Positions 32,988 to 40,955 of a stretch of 64,000 nucleotides of DNA are shown here, piece by piece. The notes beneath the pieces were generated by a model. That model did not search any database, was not told the origin of the DNA, and saw only the letters and a program-made list of their open reading frames with translations. The translations under genes and the position numbers were made by a program. The stretch lies in NCBI RefSeq assembly GCF_900110255.1, contig NZ_FODD01000011.1:62001-126000 (forward strand), given 5' to 3'. The number at the start of each line of letters is the position of its first letter. The first letter of the stretch is position 1. Source of the DNA: Actinacidiphila rubida (GTDB taxonomy: Bacteria; Actinomycetota; Actinomycetes; Streptomycetales; Streptomycetaceae).

Positions 32988-33044
32988 TGGGAGCGCTCCC
33001 ATCGCCTCGCATGGAATTAACTCCTCACCGCGGAGTCGCGTCAA
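32988..33044 (-). promoter_or_regulatory. GH6 promoter with CebR box
   Basis: TGGGAGCGCTCCCA (32988-33001) is a perfect 14-base palindrome identical to the published CebR operator. Just upstream on the minus strand are -35 TTGACG (33039-33044), a 17-base spacer and -10 GTTAAT (33016-33021). The repressor would thus block early transcription. CebR itself is not encoded in the window. Confidence 0.85.
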
Positions 33045-33046
33045 TC

Positions 33047-33083
33047 CCCTGTGCGGGCTTCAAGAAGTGAAGCCCGCACAGGG
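33047..33083 (-). terminator. Terminator of the sugar ABC operon
   Basis: CCCTGTGCGGGCTTCA (33047-33062) and TGAAGCCCGCACAGGG (33068-33083) form a perfect 16-base stem with a 5-base loop, 35 bases after the last permease stop. It separates the ABC operon from the GH6 promoter. Confidence 0.9.
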
Positions 33084-33117
33084 TTCGGGGCCGGGCACAG
33101 GCGCGAGCCGCGGTCCC

Positions 33118-34014
33118 CTACTTGAGGGCCCCCGTCACCAGGTCGATCCGCCAGAAGCGCTGGAGTGACAGGAACAGGGCGATCACCGGGAGCACCGACA
33201 GGAGGGTGCCGGTGATCACCAGGGAGTACAGCGACGCCTCGGCCGCCCCGTGCCGCAGCAGGCTGTACAGGCCCACCGTCAGCGGGAACTTGTCGTCGCT
33301 GGTCAGCATCACGTACGGCAGCAGGAAGTTGTTCCAGATGGCGATGAACTGCAGCAGGAACACCGTCACCAGACCGGGGCCCATGAGCCGCAGTCCCACC
33401 GAGACGAACAGCCGCGCCTCGCCCGCCCCGTCGATCCGCCCGGCCTCCAGCAGGGAGTCGGGGACGGCCGCGCGGGCGTAGATCCGGCACAGGTAGATTC
33501 CGTAGGGGTTGAACAACTGCGGCAGGAGCACGCCGAACCGACTGTCCGTCAGTCCTGCCTTGGACAGCAGCAGGTACTGCGGGACGGCCAGCACGATCTG
33601 CGGCAGCAGGACCCCGGCGAGGATCGTGTTGAACAGCAGGGTCCGGCCCCGGAAGGCGTACTTGGCGAGCGCGTAGCCGGTCGCGGCCGAGACGAGGGAC
33701 GCGAGCACCCCGCCGACGGTGGCGTAGAAGAAGCTGTTCAGCATCCAGCGCCAGAAGATGCCTCCCTGGTAGCCGGACAGGTCCCGGACGTTGTGCACGA
33801 GGCCCAGGTCGAGGGACGGCACGTAGGTGTCGGTCGAGAACAGCCTGGTGCGGGACTTGGTGGCCGCGACGAGGATCCACAGCGTCGGCACCAGGCAGTA
33901 CAGCGCGCCCAGGACCAGCGCGGTGGTGGGCAGGACCGCGGCCCGCCCGCGGGTGACGGGCGTGGCGGCTTCGCGGCGGAGGGCGGGTGCGGACGTCCCG
34001 GTGACGGTGGTCAC
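33118..34014 (-). CDS. Carbohydrate ABC transporter permease (MalG/CebG type)
   Basis: A 298-residue membrane permease with six helices. The binding-protein-dependent transport signature EAGRIDGAGEARLFVSVGLR (the EAA loop that contacts the ATPase) lies near residue 195. The N-terminal helix is LVLGALYCLVPTLWILVAAT. The GTG start overlaps the preceding permease's TGA (GTGA). No ATPase gene is in the operon; streptomycete sugar importers of this class usually share the MsiK ATPase encoded elsewhere. The substrate is probably an oligosaccharide. Confidence 0.92.
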   Translation of the reverse strand: MTTVTGTSAPALRREAATPVTRGRAAVLPTTALVLGALYCLVPTLWILVAATKSRTRLFSTDTYVPSLDLGLVHNVRDLSGYQGGIFWRWMLNSFFYATVGGVLASLVSAATGYALAKYAFRGRTLLFNTILAGVLLPQIVLAVPQYLLLSKAGLTDSRFGVLLPQLFNPYGIYLCRIYARAAVPDSLLEAGRIDGAGEARLFVSVGLRLMGPGLVTVFLLQFIAIWNNFLLPYVMLTSDDKFPLTVGLYSLLRHGAAEASLYSLVITGTLLSVLPVIALFLSLQRFWRIDLVTGALK

Positions 34015-34916
34015 TCGGCCTCCTGCGGGATCCGGGACTGGACGAGCCGTGCGGTGGCGAACGACACCGCGAGCGCCGCCGCGGCCAGTACGACGGAGGT
34101 CGCCGCGGCGGAGTGGATGTCGGAGTTGCCGAACGCCTCGTCGTAGATGTCCATGAGCGGCACCCAGGTGGAGGACAACGCGTTGGACAGGGGTTTGAGG
34201 GTGTTCGGTTCGTTGAAGACCTGCAGGGCGGCGAGCACCGAGAACAGGGTGCACATCACCACGGCCGGCATCACCAGCGGGACCTTGATCCGCAGCACGA
34301 TCTGCCACTCGCTCGCGCCGTCGAGCCGTGCGGACTCGTGGAGTTCGGGCGGCAGGGCGCGCAACGCGGTGTGGATGACGATCATGTTGAAGCCGACCGC
34401 ACCCCACACCACCACGTTGCCGACGGAGAAGTACACCGCGACGCGGCCGAAGAAGTCGACGTGGTCGCCGCCGATCGGGCTGGTCGCGGGCAGGTAGAGG
34501 AACCCCCACATCAGCGACGCGATGACGCCGGGGACGGCGTAGGGCAGGAATATCGTCAGCCGGGCCAGCCGGGCCGGCCGCCGCAGCCGGGCGCCCTCCA
34601 GGTCCAGCAGGACCGCGAAGAGCAGCGCGAGCAGCACGGTGCCGGGCACGGTGATCGCGCCGAGTGCGAGCATCCGCACCACGCCGGACCACAGCGCCGA
34701 GTCCCCCAGCACGTCACGGTAGTTGGCCAGGCCCGCGAAGACGGTGTGGGTGCCGCCGCCGAGCAGGCCGCCGTTGACCTTGCGGCGCTGGAAGCTGAGC
34801 ACCAGCGCGTACCCGCCGGGTGCCGCGACGAACCCGGCGAAGAGCAGGACGGCGGGCAGGACCAGGAGGTACGGGAAGCGGCTGGTCCCGCGCGCACGGA
34901 CGGTCGTGGCTGCCAT
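34011..34916 (-). CDS. Carbohydrate ABC transporter permease (MalF/CebF type)
   Basis: A 301-residue membrane permease. Helices include YLLVLPAVLLFAGFVAAPGG and LTIFLPYAVPGVIASLMWGF. The EAA-type loop is ESARLDGASEWQIVLRIKVP. It pairs with the downstream permease to form the import channel. Its ATG shares one base with the binding-protein stop codon (TGATG), consistent with a tightly coupled operon. Confidence 0.92.
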   Translation of the reverse strand: MAATTVRARGTSRFPYLLVLPAVLLFAGFVAAPGGYALVLSFQRRKVNGGLLGGGTHTVFAGLANYRDVLGDSALWSGVVRMLALGAITVPGTVLLALLFAVLLDLEGARLRRPARLARLTIFLPYAVPGVIASLMWGFLYLPATSPIGGDHVDFFGRVAVYFSVGNVVVWGAVGFNMIVIHTALRALPPELHESARLDGASEWQIVLRIKVPLVMPAVVMCTLFSVLAALQVFNEPNTLKPLSNALSSTWVPLMDIYDEAFGNSDIHSAAATSVVLAAAALAVSFATARLVQSRIPQEAE

Positions 34917-36259
34917 CAGCCGACCGTGAATCCGAGCTTCTTCAGGTCGGCCACGGCGGCGCTCTGCATCCCGGTCAGGGCGTCGGTGAACGACCCGCCG
35001 GACTGCAGGGCCTTGCCGAAGGAGTCGCTGTAGCCGGTGAAGGTCACGGTGACGTCGGGCCCCCACATCGGGAAGCTGCGGGCGGACGGCGCGACCTGCT
35101 TCACCTTCGCGTAGAAGTCCGGCTCGTTCGGGAAGAACGCGGGCGCCGCCTGGAGGATCGGCAGCGAACGCCCGCCGGTGGCGGCCGGGTAGACGTTGAT
35201 CTGCTTGACCTGTTCGGTGACGGCGGCGTCGTCGGTGTTCAGCCAGGAGGCGAACTGGGCGGCCTCGGCGGGGTGGTGCGAGTCGCTGGTCACGGTGGTG
35301 GCCGAACCGCCCCAGATGCCTGTGGTGGTGTCGCCGGCGGTCCAGGCGGGCAGCGGCGCGACCGCCCACTTGCCCTTGGTCGCGGGCGCGATGCCGCCGA
35401 GCTGGGCGGGGGCCCAGGCGCCGGAGATCCAGGCGAGCAGGGTGCCGTCGTTCATCTGCTTGTTCCACTGCGGGGAGAACGACGGGTTCTTGGCGACGGC
35501 ACCGCGGCCGACCTGGTCCTGCCAGTAGGCCGCGACCTTCCTGGTCGGGGCGCCGTCGATGTCCACCTTCCACGAGTCCCCGTCGGCGGACCACCAGTTG
35601 GCGCCTGCCTGCTGCGCGAGGCCGGTGAACCAGCCGGGGTCGGCCGCGTCGAAGTTGGTGAGGTAGGACGCGGGGGCCTTGGCGCGCACCGCGGCGGCGG
35701 TGGCGGCGAACTGGTCCCAGGTGGTGGGGACGGTGAGGCCGTACCGCTGGAACAGGTCGGCACGGTAGAAGAACATCAGCGGCGCGACGTCCTGCGGGAC
35801 GCCGTACACCTTGCCCTCGAACGTGGTGCTGCCGAGGGTGGCCCGGTCGAAATCGGCGACGGTGTCCTTGGTGTAGCGGGTGATGTCGCGGACCACGCCC
35901 TTGGAGACCAGCGCGGGCAGCGACTGGTACTCGACCTTGGCGATGTCCGGGCCGTTCTTCGCCTCGTGCGCGGTGATCATCTTGGCCACGAGCTGGTCGC
36001 CGCCGGCCGGGTTGGAGAGCCTGACCTGGATGCCGGGGTGGCCGGCGTTCCACTTGGCCACCACCTTGTCCATGTGGGGGTCCCAGTCCCAGAAGGTGAG
36101 GGTGACCTTGCCCTTGGCGCCGCCGGTGGCCCCGTTCCTGGCGCCGTCGCCGGAGGAGCCGCCCCCGCAGGCCGCCGTGCCCAGCAGCAGACCGGCGGCG
36201 AGCAGGGCGACGGCGGCGCGCCGTCCTCCCGCCCTGCGGGTTCTGTCGGTTGCGCTCAT
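34916..36259 (-). CDS. Sugar ABC transporter solute-binding lipoprotein
   Basis: A 447-residue extracellular binding protein. The signal peptide ends in the lipobox LLLGTAAC (Cys near residue 31), followed by a Gly/Ser linker. The mature protein shows the MalE-like fold (VTLTFWDWDPHMDKVVAKWN; LMFFYRADLFQRYGLTVPTT; TGIWGGSATTVTSDSHHPAE). It captures a sugar for the two permeases downstream. The ATG at 36259 lies 10 bases after the aldehyde dehydrogenase stop, so the four genes form one operon. Confidence 0.93.
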   Translation of the reverse strand: MSATDRTRRAGGRRAAVALLAAGLLLGTAACGGGSSGDGARNGATGGAKGKVTLTFWDWDPHMDKVVAKWNAGHPGIQVRLSNPAGGDQLVAKMITAHEAKNGPDIAKVEYQSLPALVSKGVVRDITRYTKDTVADFDRATLGSTTFEGKVYGVPQDVAPLMFFYRADLFQRYGLTVPTTWDQFAATAAAVRAKAPASYLTNFDAADPGWFTGLAQQAGANWWSADGDSWKVDIDGAPTRKVAAYWQDQVGRGAVAKNPSFSPQWNKQMNDGTLLAWISGAWAPAQLGGIAPATKGKWAVAPLPAWTAGDTTTGIWGGSATTVTSDSHHPAEAAQFASWLNTDDAAVTEQVKQINVYPAATGGRSLPILQAAPAFFPNEPDFYAKVKQVAPSARSFPMWGPDVTVTFTGYSDSFGKALQSGGSFTDALTGMQSAAVADLKKLGFTVG

Positions 36260-36269
36260 GGCTGGTCCC

Positions 36270-37706
36270 TCAGCTCTCTTCGGTCGCGGGCGCGGCGGCC
36301 CAGGCGGGGAGGTTCAACGGGGTGCGCTGGAGGCCGATCCACTGGCGGCGGGTGAAGCCGGGCATCTGGTTCTCCGCGCCGTGCCGGGCGTGGGCGTCGT
36401 TGACGTGGACCTCGCCGGCCTGGAGCTGCTCCGCGACGCCGTAGCCGCGGATCAGGTCGCGGGTGAAGACGGAGTTCATCAGCATGGGCAGGCCGTTGGT
36501 GAGCGCGATCGCCTCGGCCTCGGTGTCGACGACGGTCACCGGGATGACCGGCCCGAAGATCTCCTCGCGGAAGGCCGGCATCGCGGGCGTGACGTCGGCG
36601 AGCACGGTCGGCCGGTAGAACAGCCCGTCGTGGGTGCCGCCGGTGAGCAGCCGGGCGCCCATGGCCAGGGACGGCTCGACGATGGCGCGGTGCACCCGGT
36701 CGACCTGGGCGGTGCTGATCAGCGGGCCGAGCACGGTCGTGGGGTCGAACGGGTCCCCGACCGTGAGGGCCGCGGCCCGGCGGGTGACGGCGTCCAGGTA
36801 GGCGTCCGCCACCGACCGCACGACGATGTGGCGGCTGGCACTGATGCAGGTCTGGCCCTGGAACTCCAGGGAGGCGATCATCGCGCAGCTCGCGGCGAGC
36901 TGCACGTCGGCGTCGTCGAGCACCACGAAGGCGTTGCTGCCGCCGAGTTCGAGCCTGATGTCCCGCAACTCCCCAGCGGCCGCACGGGAGATGGCGAGGC
37001 CGACCTCGCGGGAGCCGGTGAAGTCCAGCATGTCCAGGCCCGGGTGGCGGGCGAGCGGCCAGCCGGCCTCCCGGCCGCCGCCGGTGACGACGTTGAACAC
37101 GCCCGGCGGCAGGCCCGCGTGGTCGGCGGCCGCGGCGAGCGCCTGCCCGCCGATCACCGGGGTCAGCTCGGCGGGCTTGAGGACGACCGTGTTGCCGAAC
37201 GCGAGCCCGGGCGCGACGGCGCGCATCGCCAGGTTCATCGGGTAGTTCCACGGCGTGATCAAACCCAGCACGCCGAGCGGCACCGCACGGGACAGCGACA
37301 GCTTCCCGGCCTTGTACGGCGGCAGGATGTCGCCGGCGTGCTCGCTCACCTGCACGGCCGACAGGGCGAGCTGGCGGATGCTGGTGCCCACCTCGTCCTC
37401 GGCCTTGGCCCGCACCCCGCCGGTCTCGCGCATGCTCTGCTCGACCAGTTCGTCGTAGTGGTCCTCCAGGTAGCCGCCGAACCGCCGCAGGTGGGCGGCG
37501 CGTTCGGGCGCGGACAGCGCCGCCCACCCGGGCTGCGCGGCCCGGGCGGCGGCCACCGCGCGGTCGATGTCGGCGGCGCCGCCCAGCGCGTAGCCGCCGA
37601 TGCGCTTGCCGGTGGCCTTCTCCTCCACGGCCTCCGTTCGTCCGGAGGCGGCGGGGACGAAGGCCCCGTCGATGTACAGCCGGCCGTCGCCGGGTTGGGA
37701 GGGCAT
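36270..37706 (-). CDS. NAD(P)-dependent aldehyde dehydrogenase
   Basis: A 478-residue ALDH-superfamily enzyme. The Rossmann/cofactor region is GLITPWNYPMNLAMRAVAPG, then NTVVLKPAELTPV. The general base Glu is in LELGGSNAFVVLDDADV and the catalytic Cys in FQGQTCISASRH. It oxidises an aldehyde to an acid; the substrate is unknown. It is the first gene of the sugar-importer operon, which suggests the imported sugar yields an aldehyde such as lactaldehyde, though this is inference. The ATG at 37706 follows GGAG. Confidence 0.92.
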   Translation of the reverse strand: MPSQPGDGRLYIDGAFVPAASGRTEAVEEKATGKRIGGYALGGAADIDRAVAAARAAQPGWAALSAPERAAHLRRFGGYLEDHYDELVEQSMRETGGVRAKAEDEVGTSIRQLALSAVQVSEHAGDILPPYKAGKLSLSRAVPLGVLGLITPWNYPMNLAMRAVAPGLAFGNTVVLKPAELTPVIGGQALAAAADHAGLPPGVFNVVTGGGREAGWPLARHPGLDMLDFTGSREVGLAISRAAAGELRDIRLELGGSNAFVVLDDADVQLAASCAMIASLEFQGQTCISASRHIVVRSVADAYLDAVTRRAAALTVGDPFDPTTVLGPLISTAQVDRVHRAIVEPSLAMGARLLTGGTHDGLFYRPTVLADVTPAMPAFREEIFGPVIPVTVVDTEAEAIALTNGLPMLMNSVFTRDLIRGYGVAEQLQAGEVHVNDAHARHGAENQMPGFTRRQWIGLQRTPLNLPAWAAAPATEES

Positions 37707-37805
37707 ACGGGCTCCAGGGGACGGGAGTTCGGGGTGTCGGGAGGTGCGCGGGCAGGGGTGCGCACGTGCGGCGCGCGAGGCTGTCGCTGCTTTTTCTGCG
37801 ACTTA

Positions 37806-37834
37806 AACTAAGTAGTTAGGGATCGGGGAGTCAA
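37806..37834 (-). promoter_or_regulatory. Promoter of the aldehyde dehydrogenase-ABC operon, with palindrome
   Basis: On the minus strand: -35 TTGACT (37829-37834), a 17-base spacer and -10 TTAGTT (37806-37811). The inverted repeat AACTA-AG-TAGTT (37806-37817) overlaps the -10, a typical repressor site. No CebR-type box is present here, so this operon is probably regulated separately from the GH6 gene. Confidence 0.6.
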
Positions 37835-37876
37835 TCGTCGTGCACGGCTTTTCTGGGCCGTCTCCCCGGCGGGCGC

Positions 37877-37895
37877 TAATATGACAGCGCTGTTA
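37877..37895 (+). promoter_or_regulatory. -10 element and palindrome before the aminopeptidase
   Basis: TAATAT (37877-37882) is a good -10. Immediately downstream, TGACAGCGCTGTTA has the perfect core ACAGCGCTGT (37884-37893), covering the likely start site about 30 bases before the ATG. Confidence 0.5.
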
Positions 37896-37920
37896 CATCT
37901 GCCGCCGGGAGGATTCGCCG

Positions 37921-38883
37921 ATGTCCGAGTTGTATCCGCCGATCGAGCCGTACGAGCAGGGCATGCTCGACGCCGGCGACGGCAACCGCGTGTACTGGGA
38001 GGTCTGCGGCAACCCGCGGGGCAAACCCGCGGTGGTCGTGCACGGCGGCCCGGGCTCGGGCTGCACCCCCGGCACCCGGCGGTTCTTCGACCCCGAGCGC
38101 TACCGCGTGGTGCTGTTCGACCAGCGCAACTGCGGCCGCAGCACCCCGCACGCGGCCGACCCCGCCACCGACCTCACCGCCAACACCACGCACCACCTCG
38201 TCGCCGACATGGAGGCCCTGCGCGCCCACCTCGGCATCGAACGCTGGCTGCTGCACGGCTTCTCGTGGGGCTCCACGCTCGCCCTCGCCTACGCCGAACG
38301 CCACCCCGGACGCGTCAGCGAGATCGTCATCTCCAGCGTGACCACGACCCGGCGCTCCGAGACCGACTGGCTCTACCGAGGCGTCGGCCGCTTCTTCCCC
38401 GAGCAGTGGGAGCGGTTCCTGGCCGGCGCACCCGGCACCCCCCGCGACGGCGACGTCGTCGCCGCCTACGCGCGGCTCACCGAACACCCCGACGCCGCCG
38501 TACGGGAACGGGCCACCGCCGACTGGTGCGCCTGGGAGGACGCGGTGCTCTCCGGCGAGACCAGGGGCGCCGCCAACCCCTACGGCGACCGCCCGACCAC
38601 CGCCCGCCTGGCCTTCGTCCGGATCTGCGCCCGCTACTTCTCGCACGGCGCATGGCTGGAGGAGGGCGAACTGCTGCGCGAGGCACACCGGTTGGCCGGC
38701 ATCCCCGGCGTGCTCGTGCACGGCCGGCTCGACATGGGCGGCCCGCTGGACACCGCGTGGGAACTGCGGCGCGGCTGGCCCGACGCGGAACTGACCGTCG
38801 TCGAGGACGCCGGGCACCTCGGCACCGAGGAGACCCGCGGCATCGTGCTGCGCGCGCTGGACCGGTTCGCCGCGAACGGCTGA
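37921..38883 (+). CDS. pip: Proline iminopeptidase (prolyl aminopeptidase)
   Basis: A 320-residue alpha/beta-hydrolase that removes N-terminal proline from peptides. The oxyanion motif is VVVHGGPGSGCTP. The nucleophile elbow GFSWGSTLALAYAERHPG contains Ser in GxSxG. QRNCGRSTPHA and the late GHLGTEETR (catalytic His) are as in S33-family iminopeptidases. There is no signal peptide, so it is cytoplasmic. The ATG at 37921 follows GGGAGGA. It is divergent from the aldehyde dehydrogenase operon. Confidence 0.93.
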   Translation: MSELYPPIEPYEQGMLDAGDGNRVYWEVCGNPRGKPAVVVHGGPGSGCTPGTRRFFDPERYRVVLFDQRNCGRSTPHAADPATDLTANTTHHLVADMEALRAHLGIERWLLHGFSWGSTLALAYAERHPGRVSEIVISSVTTTRRSETDWLYRGVGRFFPEQWERFLAGAPGTPRDGDVVAAYARLTEHPDAAVRERATADWCAWEDAVLSGETRGAANPYGDRPTTARLAFVRICARYFSHGAWLEEGELLREAHRLAGIPGVLVHGRLDMGGPLDTAWELRRGWPDAELTVVEDAGHLGTEETRGIVLRALDRFAANG

Positions 38884-38900
38884 ACTCCCGGCCGCGGCGC

Positions 38901-38922
38901 GGCGGCCGGTCTACCGGCCGCC
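38901..38922. terminator. Hairpin at the convergent pip/ROK ends
   Basis: GGCGGCCGGT and ACCGGCCGCC pair perfectly around 2 bases, overlapping the ROK stop codon and lying 17 bases after the pip stop. Confidence 0.6.
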
Positions 38923-40098
38923 GGCGGTGAGGAGTTCGTGGACGGGCAGGGTCGCGGCGCCCAGCGCCACCGCCTCCTGACCGAGCCGGCCGATCTCCAC
39001 GGCCGTGGCATCCGCCAGGTAGTTCAGCGTGTGCCGGCGCATCGCGTCACGCACCGCGGGCAGCATCGCCGGACCCATCGCGGCGCTCACCCAGCCGGAG
39101 AGGATCACCCGGTCCGGGCTGAGCAGGTTGACCAGGTTCGCGATGCCGATGCCGAGGTACTCCGCGGTCCGCCGGACGGTCTCCGCCGCCGGGCCCGGCC
39201 GGCCCGCCTCGGCCATCAGCGCGGCCACCCGCTGCTCCGTCCCGGACGGACCGGGCCGCGCTCCACCCGACGCCCCGGCGTAGTGCTCCAGGATCGCGTC
39301 GGCCCCCACGTACGCCTCCAGGCAGCCGCGCGAGCCGCAGCGGCACGCGGCGCCGCCCGCCTCGACGACGGTGTGCCCCCACTCGCTCGTCGTGCTGGTG
39401 ACGCCGCCGGGCGAGCCCGTGGCCACCGCCGCGCCCACGCCGACCGCGAGCAGCGCCACGATCGCGCGCTCCGCCCCGCGGCCCGCCCCGCGCCACATCT
39501 CGGCCTGCCCGAGCGTGCGGGCGCAGTTGTCGAGGTGCAGCGGCGCGGCCACGTGCGGCGCGAGCAGCCCGCCGAACGGCACGCCCGACCAGCCCAGCGT
39601 CGGCGCGTGCACGAGCCCGCCGGGCAGCACGGCCCCCGGCACACCGACACCGACGCCCAGCAGTTCACCCGGGTCGGCCCCGGCCTCGGCCGTGACCTCC
39701 TCGATCCCGGCGGTCACGAGCGCGGCCAGCACGGCGGGCTCGGGACTCCCCTCGTCCATCGGGAACGTCGCGGTCGCGACGGTCTCCAGCGTCCAGTCGA
39801 AGAGGCCGACCTGCACGTGGGTCTCACCGATGTCCACGCCCACCACCCGCGCGTAGCCCGGCCGCACCTCCAGCAGCGTGCGGGGGCGCCCACCGTCGGA
39901 GTCCAGCAGCCCGGCCTCCGCGACGAGGCCGTCGGCCACCAGGTCGGTGACGACGTTGCTGACGGTGGCGGAGCTCAGGCCGGTGGCGCGCATCAGGTCG
40001 AACCGGCTCGCGGGGCCGTGCAGGTACAACCGGGTCAGCACGGACGTGCGGTTGTGCCGGCGCAGATCCCTCGTGGTCTGCCCCACGGCGCGCTTCAC
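38911..40098 (-). CDS. ROK-family transcriptional regulator
   Basis: A 395-residue NagC/XylR-type regulator. The N-terminal winged helix-turn-helix is FDLMRATGLSSATVSNVVTD. The sugar-kinase-like domain follows (VVGVDIGETHVQVGLFDWTL; a VGVGVPGAV motif). The zinc-binding ROK signature CRCGSRGCLEAYVGADAIL is intact. It binds a sugar and represses catabolic genes, possibly the nearby sugar-importer or fucosidase genes. The GTG at 40098 follows GGGGAG. A perfect hairpin-like palindrome 130 bases upstream may be its operator. Confidence 0.92.
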   Translation of the reverse strand: MKRAVGQTTRDLRRHNRTSVLTRLYLHGPASRFDLMRATGLSSATVSNVVTDLVADGLVAEAGLLDSDGGRPRTLLEVRPGYARVVGVDIGETHVQVGLFDWTLETVATATFPMDEGSPEPAVLAALVTAGIEEVTAEAGADPGELLGVGVGVPGAVLPGGLVHAPTLGWSGVPFGGLLAPHVAAPLHLDNCARTLGQAEMWRGAGRGAERAIVALLAVGVGAAVATGSPGGVTSTTSEWGHTVVEAGGAACRCGSRGCLEAYVGADAILEHYAGASGGARPGPSGTEQRVAALMAEAGRPGPAAETVRRTAEYLGIGIANLVNLLSPDRVILSGWVSAAMGPAMLPAVRDAMRRHTLNYLADATAVEIGRLGQEAVALGAATLPVHELLTAGGR

Positions 40099-40222
40099 CG
40101 GGCTCCCCCTGACGATGTCGGGCGCCACCCGGCTGCGGCCGAGGTGCCGCGGCCGGGGTGCGGCGGCGCCGGTTCCGGGCACAGCACCCCCTGCGGATAG
40201 CGGCACATGTTCACATGCGGTC

Positions 40223-40264
40223 TCTGGCACATAGTGCCAGATTCTTTGCGGGGAGCGCTCTCCC
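40223..40264. promoter_or_regulatory. Candidate operators upstream of the ROK gene
   Basis: TCTGGCAC-ATA-GTGCCAGA (40223-40241) is a perfect inverted repeat with 8-base arms. GGGGAGCGCTCTCCC (40250-40264) looks like the LacI-type operator at 45661-45676 with two bases missing from the left arm. Together they suggest ROK autoregulation and possibly input from the glucanase LacI regulator. Confidence 0.5.
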
Positions 40265-40378
40265 GCTCCAGGGCTGGGCCCTGCGCGGGTCTGGCGTTCC
40301 CAGGGGCGCGGCCCCTCACCACCCCTTCGGCATCCGGGGTGCCCCCGGGGCGCCGTTACCGTCTGCCGGCCGGTGGGT

Positions 40379-40775
40379 GGTTGCTCGCGCAGTTCCTCGC
40401 GCCCCTGATATGCGTGCCCTTTGTCCGTGGGGTCGGGGGCGCTCCGGAAGCGTCTCCTCGGAAATGTGCATACGGGTTCGTCCGCAGTCTTGCCCGGGGG
40501 CCGCGCACATTTCTCTGCGGGGAGCACTTCCTCCCCACCCCCTCCCGCTGATCCACCGTGCGGCGGGGGACATCGGACACGGCCAATGTCCTCCCGCAGA
40601 CGGGGACCGGCCGGAAGGGGACGATCCGGGTGTGTCCCCGCAGAACTGTGCATCCACCCGGGCAAGGACACGGAAGAACGGCGCACGCACAGTTCGAGGA
40701 GACACACCCGGAGTGGCCCCTGACCCCACCCACGAACCTGCACCGCCAGGGGCGCGAGGAACTGCGCGAGCAACC
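40379..40775. repeat. Long two-hairpin palindromic element, copy B (complete)
   Basis: The more complete copy. Perfect 29-base terminal inverted repeats lie at 40379-40407 and 40747-40775 (core GCGCAGTTCCTCGCGCCCCT and its complement). Hairpin 1 is GAAATGTGC (40461-40469) with GCACATTTC (40505-40513). Hairpin 2 is CCGGGTGTGTC (40626-40636) with GACACACCCGG (40701-40711), enclosing GAACTGTGC (40643-40651) with GCACAGTTC (40687-40695). Compared with copy A, one stem pair is T-A there and G-C here, a compensatory change. Length differences shift every reading frame, so it is not coding. It separates the ROK and fucosidase genes. Confidence 0.88.
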
Positions 40776-40955
40776 ACGACGGCGCGGCACACGCCGGAGC
40801 AAGCCCCGGGGGCACCCCGGAAGCCGAAAGGGGCGCGGGGAACTGCGCGACAAGCCACGACGAGACCGGCAGACGGCAGCGCGCAGCGCGCGGCACCCCG
40901 TTGGCGGGGGGAACCGTTGAGACGGGGGAGCTCCCCGCAGGGGTCCCCGCAGGGG
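40776..40955. repeat. GC-rich repeat tail after element B
   Basis: This contains CAAGCCCCGGGGGCACCCC (40800-40818), the inverse of the 19-base unit repeated at 3537-3712. It also holds another GGGGCGCGGGGAACTGCGCG terminal-repeat-like copy (about 40831) and AGACGGCAGCGCGCAGCGCG, shared with the tandem units at 4111-4324. No gene is present. Confidence 0.7.

Noticed and set aside
40379-40775. Insertion sequence with transposase
   Set aside because: Terminal inverted repeats exist but no transposase frame is inside or adjacent; at most it is non-autonomous.
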